Positions 54,773-64,000 of a stretch of 64,000 bases of DNA are shown piece after piece; positions within the stretch are counted from its first letter, which is position 1; each line of letters opens with the position of its first letter. The notes beneath the pieces are model-generated. The model was not told where the DNA came from, searched no databases, and saw only the letters and a list, made by a program, of their open reading frames with translations. This stretch comes from Pandoraea thiooxydans (GTDB lineage: Bacteria; Pseudomonadota; Gammaproteobacteria; Burkholderiales; Burkholderiaceae). Location of the stretch: assembly GCF_001931675.1 (NCBI RefSeq), contig NZ_CP014839.1:1178001-1242000 (forward strand), read 5' to 3'. The position numbers and the translations under genes were made by a program.

Positions 54773-55669
54773 ATGGACTGGGACAACGCCCGTATTTTTC
54801 TTGCCATTTACCGTCAGGGCACACTGCGCGGCGCCGCCAGCGTCCTGCAAATCGATCAGGCGACGGTCGGGCGACGCCTTGCCGCGCTGGAAAAATCCCT
54901 GGATGCGCGCCTGTTTCTACGGACCCCCGCCGGGTACGTGCCCACGCCGGCCGGTGAACACGCCTGCCAGGCGGCCGAGCAGATGGAGCTGGCTGCGCAT
55001 CAGCTGCAGCGTCAAATGCAGGGCATTGACGAGCGGCTCTCCGGCACAGTGCGCGTGGCCTGCACCGACACGGTGGCGTTCGCCTCACTGATGCGTGCCT
55101 TGCAACAGCTGCATGCCGCGCATCCCGATATCCGCATGGTGCTGAGCACTGCCACGCACCTGACCAATCTGACGCGTCGCGAGGCCGATCTGGCCGTGCG
55201 CACGGTGCGGCCAGACAGTCCGGATCTGATCGCTCGGCACCTCGCGCGCCGGCAAGTCGGGTTATTTGCCGCCCGAGCCTACCTCGATACGCATGGTATG
55301 CCGGTGCCCGGCAATGCGCTGGCTGGGCACGACGTGGTGATTTATCAACGCGCGGTGGCCGCTTATCAGAGCGAGGCCCTGTGCGGGGAGTCAATCGCCA
55401 ATGCGCGTGTGGCGCTCGAGGTCAATTCGGGGCTGATGCTGCTGCACGCGGTGCGTATGGGACTCGGAATCGGCGAATTGCCGACCCACGTGGCACAAAA
55501 CGATCCACTGCTCGCGCGTGTGTGGCCCGAGCGCGCCGACCCTTATGACATGTGGCTGGTCATGCACGGGGATCTGAACCGCACGGCACGAGTGCGCGCC
55601 GTGGCCGATGCGATCGTCGAGGTGTTCGAGCAGGAGTCGGCGGCCGGATCGATGAGCCGGCCGCGCTAG
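54773..55669 (+). CDS. LysR-family transcriptional regulator
   Basis: This is a 298-residue LysR-type regulator beginning MDWDNARIFLAIYRQGTLRGAASVLQIDQATVGRRLAALE, the winged helix-turn-helix, followed by an effector domain (SGTVRVACTDTVAFASL...). The MDWDN opening is common in LysR subgroups that control efflux or metabolic genes. An ATG at 54761 adds four residues. It is divergent from the MFS exporter. The shared 117-base region holds two ATGCAAAAA repeats (54721 and 54751) and ATGCAAAAATGCAT, a small palindrome-like element at its 3' end, as candidate sites. Confidence 0.9.
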   Translation: MDWDNARIFLAIYRQGTLRGAASVLQIDQATVGRRLAALEKSLDARLFLRTPAGYVPTPAGEHACQAAEQMELAAHQLQRQMQGIDERLSGTVRVACTDTVAFASLMRALQQLHAAHPDIRMVLSTATHLTNLTRREADLAVRTVRPDSPDLIARHLARRQVGLFAARAYLDTHGMPVPGNALAGHDVVIYQRAVAAYQSEALCGESIANARVALEVNSGLMLLHAVRMGLGIGELPTHVAQNDPLLARVWPERADPYDMWLVMHGDLNRTARVRAVADAIVEVFEQESAAGSMSRPR

Positions 55670-55677
55670 TATGTTGC

Positions 55678-57993
55678 CTACCGTTTGAGTTTGGCGAACG
55701 CGGCAGCCATCGCGCTGGCCGGTTCGGCCTCGCGCTGGCGCGGCGGACGATGGGTGCCGCCAGAGCCTTGCGGGCGTGCGCCGCTGCGCTCGCCGGCGGG
55801 CGGCAGATCGTCGGATAGCCGCATGGTCAGGGAAATGCGCTGGCGCTTTTCGTCGACTTCAAGCACTTTGACCTTGACGATATCGCCGGCTTTGACCACC
55901 TCGTGCGGATCCTTGATGAATTTCGTGGACATCGCCGAGACGTGCACCAGACCGTCCTGGTGCACCCCGATATCGATGAACGCGCCAAACGCGGCGACGT
56001 TGGTGACGACTCCCTCGAGCAGCATGCCAGGCTTGAGGTCGGACAGTTTTTCCACGCCTTCCTGAAACGACGCGGTCTTGAATTCCGGACGTGGGTCGCG
56101 CCCCGGTTTTTCGAGCTCGCCCAGGATGTCCTTGACGGTGGGCAGGCCAAAGCGTTCGTCGACGAATTCGGCCGGCGACAGGCCGCGAATCGCTTCCCGG
56201 TTGCCCATCACCTCGCTGATCTGCTTGCTGATTCGCGCCAGAATCCGCTCCACGACCGGGTAGGCTTCCGGGTGAACCGACGAGCGATCGAGCGGATTTT
56301 CGCCGCCGTTCACACGTAGAAAGCCGGCGGCCTGCTCGAACGTTTTGTCGCCCAGGCGCGGCACTTTTTTGAGCGCCTCGCGGCTCGGGAAGGCGCCATT
56401 GCTGTCGCGGAACTCGACGATGTTCTTCGCCAGTGCGCTGTTGAGCCCCGACACGCGCGCGAGCAACGGCACCGAGGCGGTGTTGACGTCGACCCCCACC
56501 GCGTTGACGCAGTCCTCGACCACGGCGTCGAGCATGCGCGCCAGCTCGCGCTGGTTGACGTCGTGCTGGTACTGACCGACGCCGATTGCCTTGGGCTCGA
56601 TCTTGACCAGTTCGGCCAGCGGATCCTGCAAGCGCCGCGCGATCGACACCGCGCCGCGCAGCGAGACGTCGAGTTCCGGGAATTCCTTGGCAGCCAGCTC
56701 GGACGCCGAGTAGACCGACGCGCCGGCCTCGGACACCACGATTTTCTGCAGCTTGAGTTCGGGGTGGCGCTTGATCAGTTCGGTCGCCAGGCGGTCGGTC
56801 TCGCGCGATGCGGTGCCGTTGCCGATGCTGATCAGCTCGGCGCCGGTCGCTTGCGCCAGGCGAGCGAGCTTGGCCAGCGATCCGTCCCAGTCGCGCCGGG
56901 GTTCGTGCGGATAAATGGTATCGGTCGCCAGCAGCTTGCCGGTGCGATCGACGACCGCCACCTTGACGCCGGTGCGCAGGCCCGGATCGAGACCGATGAC
57001 CGCCTTGGGGCCGGCCGGCGCGGCCAGCAGCAGCGCCTTGAGATTGCGCGCGAACACCCGGATCGCCTCGCTCTCGGCGCTCTCACGCAATTGCGTGAGC
57101 AGTTCGGATTCCAGGTGCGGCTGCACTTTCACCCGCCAGCACCAGCGGCACACGTCGCCCAGCCATTTGTCGGCCGGGCGGTTTTGCTGGCGGATCCCGA
57201 CGTGCGCCGCGATCATCCCTTCGCATGGATGCGGTGCCAGGGCGTCGCGTTCTTCGCCCAATCCGAGCTTGATCATCAAGATGCCGAGATTGCGGCCGCG
57301 AAACAGCGCCAGCGCGCGGTGCGACGGCACGGTGGCGAGCGTTTCGGCGTAGTCGTAATAGTCGCGGAATTTTTCGCCTTCCTCGCGCTCCTTGCCCTCC
57401 ACGACTTTGGATGACACGACCCCTTCGGCCGACATGAATTCGCGGATTTTGCCGAGCAGCTCGGCCGTCTCGCCGAATTGTTCGGACAAAATATCGCGCG
57501 CGCCGTCGAGCGCGGCCTTGACGTCGGCCACGCCTTTCTCGGCGTCGACGAACCTGGCGGCCTCGAGCGCCGGATCGAGCATCGGGTCGCCCAGCAGCGC
57601 CAGCGCCAGCGGTTCCAGACCGGCCTCGCGCGCGATCTGCGCGCGCGTGCGGCGCTTGGGCTTGTAGGGCAGGTAGAGATCTTCCAGAACCTGTTTGGTC
57701 TCGGCCGCTTCGATGGCCGCGCGCAGCGTGTCGCTCAGTTTGCCCTGTTCATCGATGCTTTGCAGGATGGCGGCGCGTCGCTCTTCGAGCTCGCGCAGAT
57801 ACAGCAGACGTTCTTCCAGGTTGCGCAGCTGCGTGTCGTCCAGGTTGTCCGTCGCCTCCTTTCGGTAACGGGCGATAAACGGCACCGTCGCGCCTTCGTC
57901 GAGCAGTTGCACGGCAGCGGCGACCTGACGAGGTTGCACACCGAGTTCGGCGGCAATGCGCTGGATGATCTGTTGAGCTACGTTATCGGTCAT
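55678..57993 (-). CDS. tex: Tex-family transcription accessory/RNA-binding protein
   Basis: This is a 771-residue Tex homologue, a nucleic-acid-binding protein related to eukaryotic Spt6. The N-terminal helix-turn-helix region has [27 protein letters not shown] and the YqgF-like nuclease fold has [18 protein letters not shown] near residue 325. The helix-hairpin-helix part is [29 protein letters not shown]. The C-terminal S1 domain is [34 protein letters not shown] with a basic, Pro/Gly-rich tail. The ATG at 57993 ([17 protein letters not shown]) fits the family; the frame continues upstream to 58131. Confidence 0.95.
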   Translation of the reverse strand: MTDNVAQQIIQRIAAELGVQPRQVAAAVQLLDEGATVPFIARYRKEATDNLDDTQLRNLEERLLYLRELEERRAAILQSIDEQGKLSDTLRAAIEAAETKQVLEDLYLPYKPKRRTRAQIAREAGLEPLALALLGDPMLDPALEAARFVDAEKGVADVKAALDGARDILSEQFGETAELLGKIREFMSAEGVVSSKVVEGKEREEGEKFRDYYDYAETLATVPSHRALALFRGRNLGILMIKLGLGEERDALAPHPCEGMIAAHVGIRQQNRPADKWLGDVCRWCWRVKVQPHLESELLTQLRESAESEAIRVFARNLKALLLAAPAGPKAVIGLDPGLRTGVKVAVVDRTGKLLATDTIYPHEPRRDWDGSLAKLARLAQATGAELISIGNGTASRETDRLATELIKRHPELKLQKIVVSEAGASVYSASELAAKEFPELDVSLRGAVSIARRLQDPLAELVKIEPKAIGVGQYQHDVNQRELARMLDAVVEDCVNAVGVDVNTASVPLLARVSGLNSALAKNIVEFRDSNGAFPSREALKKVPRLGDKTFEQAAGFLRVNGGENPLDRSSVHPEAYPVVERILARISKQISEVMGNREAIRGLSPAEFVDERFGLPTVKDILGELEKPGRDPRPEFKTASFQEGVEKLSDLKPGMLLEGVVTNVAAFGAFIDIGVHQDGLVHVSAMSTKFIKDPHEVVKAGDIVKVKVLEVDEKRQRISLTMRLSDDLPPAGERSGARPQGSGGTHRPPRQREAEPASAMAAAFAKLKR

Positions 57994-58096
57994 TCGTCGT
58001 GAAATATCGCGATCAGCAAAGCGACGCATTTTGCCATAAACAACCGGCAGGGCCGGGCGTGCGATGTTAAAATTTGCCATTACTTTGCCCAAACGC

Positions 58097-58891
<795 letters not shown>

Positions 58892-58941
58892 CCTTCGGAT
58901 CGTCATGACGCGGCCGCACTGGCGGCGCGTAAGGAATGGCT

Positions 58942-59145
58942 ATGCAAGATAATCTTCATTCGATCGGCCGGCGCATCATCGAACTGCAGATCGAGCACCG
59001 CGATCTCGATTATCTGGTCGACAAATTGATGGAAGAAGACAACTATGACGAACTGCAACTGCGGCGGCTGAAGAAGCGTCGGCTCAAAATCAAGGATGCG
59101 ATTACATTGCTGCAATTGCAGCAGGCGCCCGATACCCCGGCTTGA
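58942..59145 (+). CDS. YdcH/DUF465 family small protein
   Basis: This 67-residue helical-hairpin protein matches the YdcH family: NLHSIGRRIIELQIEHRDLDYLVDKLMEEDNYDELQLRRLKKRRLKIKDAI. Its function is unknown; the family is widespread in proteobacteria. The ATG at 58942 is chosen because AAGGA ends 6 bases before it; an ATG at 58936 is too close to that site. It lies between the poly-Gln protein and the helicase gene and may share their transcript. Confidence 0.88.
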   Translation: MQDNLHSIGRRIIELQIEHRDLDYLVDKLMEEDNYDELQLRRLKKRRLKIKDAITLLQLQQAPDTPA

Positions 59146-59173
59146 ATGCTTTACCCCTGCTAACTGAACCGTT

Positions 59174-61291
59174 TTGACCAATTCCAACGCCAGTCTCGAC
59201 GCCGCCACGGCTGACAGCATCCTGCCGCAACCGGCGCCGCAACATGCGAGCGAACTGGAAACGATCTTTGGTGCCGACGGCTTGCTCGCGCGGACCATCG
59301 ATGGATATCGGCCGCGTCCGGCGCAGCTCCAAATGGCGCGCGCCGTGAGCGCTGCGCTGGCCACCCACGACACGCTGATCGCCGAGGCCGGCACCGGCAC
59401 CGGCAAGACCTACGCGTATTTGGTGCCGGCCATGCTGTGGGGCGGCAAAACGATCATCTCGACCGGCACCAAACATCTGCAAGATCAGTTGTTCGCACGT
59501 GACATTCCCACTGTGCGCGAGGCGTTGGCAGTGCCTGTCTCGGTCGCGGTGCTCAAGGGGCGGGCTAATTATCTGTGCCACTATTATCTGGAGCGTGCCG
59601 AGCACGAAGGCCGCTTCGGCTCGCGCCACGAGATCGCGCAGTTGCGCGAGATCGTCCAGTTCGCCAAGCTCACCCGCAGCGGCGACAAGGCCGAGTTGGC
59701 CAGTGTGCCGGAGAATGCGCCGATCTGGTCCCAGGTGACCTCGACGCGCGACAGTTGCCTGGGGGCCGACTGCCCTCGCTACAAGGACTGTTTCGTCATG
59801 CAGGCGCGCAAGGAAGCGCAGCAGGCCGATCTGGTGGTGGTCAACCATCATCTGTTCTTTGCCGACGTCATGCTGCGCGATACCGGCATTGCCGAGCTGC
59901 TGCCAAGCGCCAACACAATCGTGTTCGACGAGGCGCACCAATTGCCGGAGACGGCTACGCTGTTTTTCGGTCAAACCCTGTCGACCGGCCAATTATTGGA
60001 GCTTGCCCGCGACACCGTTGCGGAGGGCTTGGTGCATGCGCGCGACGCCGCGCAGTGGAGTGCGCTGGGTGCCGCGCTCGAGCGTGCCGCGCGCGATGTG
60101 CGGCTGTGTTTTTCGCAAGATGCGTTGCGCGTGTCAGCCGCGCAACTCGGCGAAGCGCATGCGTTGTTCGAGGCACTCGATAAGCTGGAGTCGGCTTTGC
60201 TCGACCTGATCGCGACGCTCGAAGCGCACGCTGAGCGGGCCGAGGCGCTCGGCGCCTGTCTGCGTAGAGCCATTGATTTGCATCGCTTGCTGGCGCAGTG
60301 GCAGCATGCCGAGCCGCCCGCCGGCGAGGCCGTGGCATCGATCGGCAAGGCGCCCGCGAACGCACTCGGTAAGGGCGACGAAAGCGGCAGGGGAGGCGAG
60401 AGCGGGAGTGCGGACGAAGGGGCCAGCGTGCGCTGGGTCGAGGTGTTCTCGCACGCCGTGCAGCTTCACCTGACGCCATTGTCGATCGCGCCGATCTTTG
60501 CCAAGCAGCGCGGCGGCGCGCCGCGCGCGTGGATATTCACCTCCGCGACGCTGTCGGTCAAGGGCAACTTCACCCATTATGCAGCCCAGCTTGGGCTGGA
60601 CGCCGCCAAGTCGATCTCGCTGCCCAGCCCATTCGACTATGAAGCGCAGAGCCTGCTGTACGTGCCGCGCAATCTGCCGGCGCCATCGGCACTCGGCTTT
60701 ACCGATGCGGTGCTCGAAGCGGCGCTGCCGGTGCTGGAGGTCAGCGGCGGCCGAGCGTTCCTGCTGTGCACCACGTTACGTGCTGTCAAACGCGCGGCCG
60801 AACGCCTGCGCGACGAATTCGATCGGCGCGGCTGGTCGTATCCGTTGCTGGTGCAGGGCGATGCCAGCCGCACCGAATTGCTCGATCGCTTTCGTGCGCT
60901 TGGCAATGCCGTGTTGATCGGCAGCCAAAGTTTCTGGGAAGGCGTCGACGTGCGCGGCGAAGCGCTTTCGCTGGTAATCATCGATAAATTGCCCTTTGCC
61001 CCGCCCGACGACCCGGTGCTCGCCGCACGGCTCGACGCGCTTGCCAGGAAGGGGCTGAGTCCTTTCGCCGTGCATCAATTGCCGCAGGCGGTGATTACAC
61101 TCAAGCAGGGTGCGGGCCGTCTGATTCGCTCCGAGAGTGATCGTGGCGTGTTGATGATCTGTGATGCGCGCCTGGTCGAGAAGCCCTATGGCAGGCGAAT
61201 CTGGCAAAGCCTGCCGCCGTTCAAGCGTACTCGGGAACTGCCGACCGTACTGTCGTTCTTCGAGCACGTCGAGGCTGCCGGCGCGCAGTGA
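59174..61291 (+). CDS. DinG/YoaA-family ATP-dependent DNA helicase
   Basis: This is a 705-residue superfamily 2 helicase of the XPD-like group. Walker A is EAGTGTGKTYAYLVPA near residue 72, the DEAH box is VFDEAHQLPE, and an iron-sulfur cluster is suggested by four cysteines (YLCHYYL; SCLGADCPRYKDCF, about residues 137-203). The later motifs include GSQSFWEGVDVRGEALSLVIIDKLPF and QGAGRLIRSESDRGV. It unwinds 5'-tailed DNA or R-loops in repair. The start is TTG at 59174; no ATG is nearby and no strong ribosome site is seen, so the exact N-terminus is uncertain. Confidence 0.93.
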   Translation: MTNSNASLDAATADSILPQPAPQHASELETIFGADGLLARTIDGYRPRPAQLQMARAVSAALATHDTLIAEAGTGTGKTYAYLVPAMLWGGKTIISTGTKHLQDQLFARDIPTVREALAVPVSVAVLKGRANYLCHYYLERAEHEGRFGSRHEIAQLREIVQFAKLTRSGDKAELASVPENAPIWSQVTSTRDSCLGADCPRYKDCFVMQARKEAQQADLVVVNHHLFFADVMLRDTGIAELLPSANTIVFDEAHQLPETATLFFGQTLSTGQLLELARDTVAEGLVHARDAAQWSALGAALERAARDVRLCFSQDALRVSAAQLGEAHALFEALDKLESALLDLIATLEAHAERAEALGACLRRAIDLHRLLAQWQHAEPPAGEAVASIGKAPANALGKGDESGRGGESGSADEGASVRWVEVFSHAVQLHLTPLSIAPIFAKQRGGAPRAWIFTSATLSVKGNFTHYAAQLGLDAAKSISLPSPFDYEAQSLLYVPRNLPAPSALGFTDAVLEAALPVLEVSGGRAFLLCTTLRAVKRAAERLRDEFDRRGWSYPLLVQGDASRTELLDRFRALGNAVLIGSQSFWEGVDVRGEALSLVIIDKLPFAPPDDPVLAARLDALARKGLSPFAVHQLPQAVITLKQGAGRLIRSESDRGVLMICDARLVEKPYGRRIWQSLPPFKRTRELPTVLSFFEHVEAAGAQ

Positions 61292-61344
61292 AATTGTCGT
61301 TTGCCGACGATACGGCGATGGGCCGAGCGCCCGGCGCCTGCCCC

Positions 61345-61383
61345 AAAAGAAAAATGCCGCGCAACTTTCGTTGAACGGCATTT
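61345..61383 (-). terminator. Rho-independent terminator of bamD
   Basis: AAATGCCG (61352-61359) pairs with CGGCATTT (61376-61383); inner bases CAAC/GTTG extend the stem. On the minus strand the hairpin is followed by a T-rich run (TTTTTCTTTT), so it ends bamD transcription 32 bases after its stop. It can also slow read-through from the helicase gene. Confidence 0.8.
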
Positions 61384-61415
61384 CTGTATGGTCAGGTTTG
61401 TTACCCGCTCAGGGA

Positions 61416-62243
61416 TTACGAGGTGGTACCGCCCCAGAATTGCCACCAGTGGGAACGCTTGCTGCGCTTGTAGCCGTACGTCAGGTAGTCGCTCTTCGGG
61501 TAGGTCGCGGCCAGTACGCGGCGAGCGTCGTCGCTCAGTTTGGTCAGGTGGAGCTTTTTGTAGGCTTCGACCATGATCCACAGAGCGTCTTCCACAGCAG
61601 GCGCCCGGTTGAATTTCTTGATTGCGTCCTGCGCACGGTTGGCGGCAGCCAAATAGGCGCCGCGGTCGTAGTAATACTGCGCCACGAGCACTTCATGCTT
61701 GGCCATCGCGTTGAGCGCGTACCGCATGCGTTCGGCCGCGTCCTTGGCGTATTGGCTGTTGGGGTAATGCTCGACCAGATATTTGAAGGTTTCGTACGAT
61801 TGCTGCAGGGCTTTCGGATCGCGTTCACTCAGATCCTGGCCGCTGAACCGGCCGAACAGACCGAGATTGTCGTCGAAAGTGATCAATCCCTTCAGGTAGT
61901 ACGCGTAGTCGATGATCGGGCTCGACGGATGCAGCCGGATGAACCGGTCGACATCGGCCATTGCCTGATCGGTGTCGCCATCCTTGTAGTGGGCGTAGGC
62001 CGTATTGATCTGTGCCTGCTCGGCGAATTTCCCGAACGGATCACGACCTACCAGCATCGCGTTGTATTTCGCGGCCTTCGAGTAGTCGCGATCGGCCATG
62101 CTGCTCTGGGCTTCCGCGTATAATTTGCTGGTCGACCAGCTTTGTGTCTCGTCGACCTTCTCCGGCAGAACGCCACATGCGGCGAGTACGCTGGTCAGGC
62201 AGACCGCCAGCAGCGTCAACTTAGAAAATTTCAGGGCTTGCAT
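61416..62243 (-). CDS. bamD: Outer-membrane protein assembly lipoprotein BamD
   Basis: BamD is the essential lipoprotein of the BAM complex that inserts beta-barrels into the outer membrane. The 275-residue protein has a lipoprotein signal (LLAVCLTSVLAAC, lipidated Cys near residue 23), and TPR repeats from LYAEAQSSMADRDYSKAAKYNAMLVGRDPFGKFAEQAQ on. The hallmark AYYLKGLITFD follows, then FKYLVEHYPNSQYAKDAAERMRYALNAMAKHEVLVAQYYYDRGAYLAAANRA. A short basic and Trp-rich tail follows. The ATG at 62243 lies only 20 bases from the divergent rluD start. Confidence 0.95.
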   Translation of the reverse strand: MQALKFSKLTLLAVCLTSVLAACGVLPEKVDETQSWSTSKLYAEAQSSMADRDYSKAAKYNAMLVGRDPFGKFAEQAQINTAYAHYKDGDTDQAMADVDRFIRLHPSSPIIDYAYYLKGLITFDDNLGLFGRFSGQDLSERDPKALQQSYETFKYLVEHYPNSQYAKDAAERMRYALNAMAKHEVLVAQYYYDRGAYLAAANRAQDAIKKFNRAPAVEDALWIMVEAYKKLHLTKLSDDARRVLAATYPKSDYLTYGYKRSKRSHWWQFWGGTTS

Positions 62244-62263
62244 GCTTTTCGCTTCACTTCTCA

Positions 62264-63376
62264 ATGACCCGTTCGACAGTCCCGGATTATAGCCTAACCA
62301 TTCCCGTTGCCACCGAAATTCCGGACGATGGCGACGACGACGCGCCGATCCATACGGGCGCTGCGGCACTCGATGTGGCCGAGACTGCGACGCTGGCCGG
62401 CACGGTGCCGCCCGAAGCGGCCGGCGAGCGCTTCGATAAAGTGCTGGCGCGCCTGTTTCCGGCCTACTCGCGCAGCCGTCTGCAGGACTGGATCGATGCG
62501 GGGCGGGTGAGTCTCGACGGCACCCCTGCCAGGATGCGTCAGCGCGTCTTCGGTGGTGAGCAGGTTGTCGTGCGGACCGCCGCGCTGCCCGAGCAGATGG
62601 CCTTTACACCCGAGCCGGTGCCGCTCGACGTCGTCTACGAGGATGCGCAACTGGTGGTGCTGAACAAGCCCGCTGGGCTGGTTGTACATCCGGCCGCCGG
62701 CAATTGGTCGGGCACCCTGCTCAACGGACTATTGCACCGGTATGGCGAAGCAGCCGCAGGATTGCCGCGCGCCGGCATCGTGCATCGCCTGGACAAGGAT
62801 ACTTCCGGTCTGATGGTGGTGGCGCGCACGCTGACCGCGCAAACCGATCTGGTTCGCCAATTGCAGGCGCGCACGGTCAAGCGTTATTACGCGGCCGTGG
62901 TTTGGGGCACGCCGCCGGCTCGTGCGCTGGTCGACGCGCCACTTGGGCGAGACCCGCGCGAGCGCACTCGCATGGCGGTGGTCGACGGAGCCGCCGGCAA
63001 GCCGGCTCGCACCCGGCTGGCGACCTTGGCCAGCGGTCATTGGCAGGGGCAGCCCGTTTCGCTGGTGCTGTGTTCGCTCGACACCGGGCGCACGCACCAG
63101 ATCCGCGTGCACCTGACTCATCTGGGCCATCCATTGCTGGGGGATCCGGTATATCGCGGTCGCCACGCCCGCCCGGCACTGCCCGGGGCGTTCGGGCGCC
63201 AGGCGCTGCACGCCTGGCGACTCGGCCTGTTGCATCCGGCCGACGGACGGCCGATGTCCTGGCAGAGCGAGTTGCCTGACGATATGCGTGACTTGCTGGG
63301 CGCCTTGGGGTTATCTTTCGATATGAACGAATTATTCGCATCAGAGCATATCGATGACCTTTTCGCCTCATCCTGA
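62264..63376 (+). CDS. rluD: 23S rRNA pseudouridine synthase RluD
   Basis: RluD makes pseudouridines 1911, 1915 and 1917 in helix 69 of 23S rRNA. The 370-residue protein has an N-terminal extension of about 45 residues and an S4 RNA-binding domain (ERFDKVLARLFPAYSRSRLQDWIDAGRVSLDG). The RluA-family catalytic motif follows: GIVHRLDKDTSGLMVVAR with the active Asp. Later come CSLDTGRTHQIRVHL and LLGDPVYRG. The start lacks a ribosome site. The end overlaps pgeF by 23 bases in another frame, so the two are translationally linked. Confidence 0.94.
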   Translation: MTRSTVPDYSLTIPVATEIPDDGDDDAPIHTGAAALDVAETATLAGTVPPEAAGERFDKVLARLFPAYSRSRLQDWIDAGRVSLDGTPARMRQRVFGGEQVVVRTAALPEQMAFTPEPVPLDVVYEDAQLVVLNKPAGLVVHPAAGNWSGTLLNGLLHRYGEAAAGLPRAGIVHRLDKDTSGLMVVARTLTAQTDLVRQLQARTVKRYYAAVVWGTPPARALVDAPLGRDPRERTRMAVVDGAAGKPARTRLATLASGHWQGQPVSLVLCSLDTGRTHQIRVHLTHLGHPLLGDPVYRGRHARPALPGAFGRQALHAWRLGLLHPADGRPMSWQSELPDDMRDLLGALGLSFDMNELFASEHIDDLFASS

Positions 63377-64000
63377 CTGGATTTTGCCCGATTGGCCCGC
63401 GCCAGCCCGGGTGCGCGCTTTGTTTACCACCCGGGCCGGCGGCGTCAGCGTCGGCCCGCATGCCAGCTTGAATCTTGGCTTGAATGCCGGCGATGACGTC
63501 GCGGCGGTGCAGGCCAATCGCGCACGCCTGGTTGCGGCCATCGGCGCACGCCCAGGGTGGCTGGCTCAAGTCCACGGGACCGCCGTCGCCAACGCCGATC
63601 AAGCCGCCTATGCCGCCACGGCGCCAGCGGCCGACGCCAGCGTGACGGTGGCGCCCGGGGTGGCGTGCGCGGTGCTGGTGGCGGACTGCCTGCCGGTTTT
63701 GCTGTGTGACGTCGAAGGCCGGGCGGTAGGCGCCGTGCATGCCGGCTGGCGCGGTTTGTGCGCCGGCGTGATCGAGCAGGCCGTGGCAACACTGCGCCAG
63801 CGCGTGGGTGGGCCCGCCGAATTGCTGGCCTGGCTTGGCCCGTCGATCGGCCCGGGTCGTTTCGAGGTCGGCGCGGAAGTGCGCGACGCGTTTTTGGCGG
63901 CCGCGTTGCCGGGCGAGGCCGCCGCCACAGAGGCGGCCTTCGCACCCGTGCCAGGCACCGGTCAAGGTACCGCGTTGCCGCCCAAATATCTCGCCAGCCT
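63354..64000 (+). CDS. pgeF: Peptidoglycan editing factor / polyphenol oxidase family protein (partial)
   Basis: This frame is open from the ATG at 63354 to the end of the window (215 codons), so the 3' end is missing. It starts MTFSPHPDWILPDWPAPARVRALFTTRAGGVS and carries the YfiH/PgeF metal-binding motifs: WLAQVHGT, VLVADCLPVLLCD and GAVHAGWRGL. The family includes multicopper-oxidase-like YfiH (PgeF) of E. coli, which edits peptidoglycan precursors, and purine nucleoside phosphorylases. It overlaps the end of rluD by 23 bases, the usual order in this group of bacteria. Confidence 0.9.
   Translation, partial: MTFSPHPDWILPDWPAPARVRALFTTRAGGVSVGPHASLNLGLNAGDDVAAVQANRARLVAAIGARPGWLAQVHGTAVANADQAAYAATAPAADASVTVAPGVACAVLVADCLPVLLCDVEGRAVGAVHAGWRGLCAGVIEQAVATLRQRVGGPAELLAWLGPSIGPGRFEVGAEVRDAFLAAALPGEAAATEAAFAPVPGTGQGTALPPKYLAS

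Overview
The window is GC-rich, densely coded chromosome from a beta-proteobacterium. The gene content and order suggest the Burkholderiaceae: odhA-odhB-lpd followed by zapE; bamD divergent from rluD-pgeF; a Nudix-aat-bpt-pyrD cluster; DUF2939, DUF2147 and DUF2968 proteins; and a Tad pilus locus carrying a DUF3613 gene and its own sigma-54 activator. The genus cannot be fixed from this sequence alone. No insertion sequence, prophage, CRISPR array or rRNA gene was seen. The only RNA gene is one initiator tRNA-Met.

Layout. 1-4.2 kb (minus strand): an amino-acid binding protein, pyrD, two aminoacyl-tRNA-protein transferases (bpt, aat) and a Nudix hydrolase. 4.3-6.2 kb: tRNA-fMet, a run of hairpins, and a divergent LysR/LysE exporter pair. 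6.4-14.1 kb: gshA, aquaporin, an AzlCD amino-acid exporter with an AraC regulator, PBP1A and a small lipoprotein. 14.2-25.1 kb: sulfite reductase cysJI facing the 2-oxoglutarate dehydrogenase operon and zapE. 25.1-30.5 kb: small envelope proteins, an Xre-RES toxin-antitoxin pair, a ClC chloride channel with CBS domains and a DUF2147 protein.

30.5-49.0 kb is the most distinctive part. On the minus strand lie two paralogous, low-complexity repeat lipoproteins and a MarR regulator. A 1.27 kb gene-poor, AT-rich stretch loaded with repeats and hairpins follows. Then comes a complete plus-strand Tad (tight adherence) pilus cluster: flp, prepilin peptidase, TadE-like, CpaB, secretin, TadZ, TadA, TadB, TadC, TadD, DUF3613 and TadG. 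It ends with a sigma-54 activator whose receiver-like domain lacks the usual phospho-acceptor, and a DUF2968 protein. Several Tad genes overlap by ATGA, consistent with one operon building a surface pilus. The neighbouring lipoproteins may be part of the same surface programme, but this is inference.

49-64 kb holds the potassium transporter kup, an OPT-family transporter with a striking inverted repeat against its start codon, an MFS exporter with a divergent LysR, tex, a poly-glutamine coiled-coil exported protein, a DUF465 protein, a DinG-family helicase, bamD, rluD and the start of pgeF, which runs off the end.

Coordinates are read by eye from the sequence. Promoter and operator calls are pattern matches without experimental support. 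Where the longest reading frame and the likely start differ, the chosen start and reason are given.
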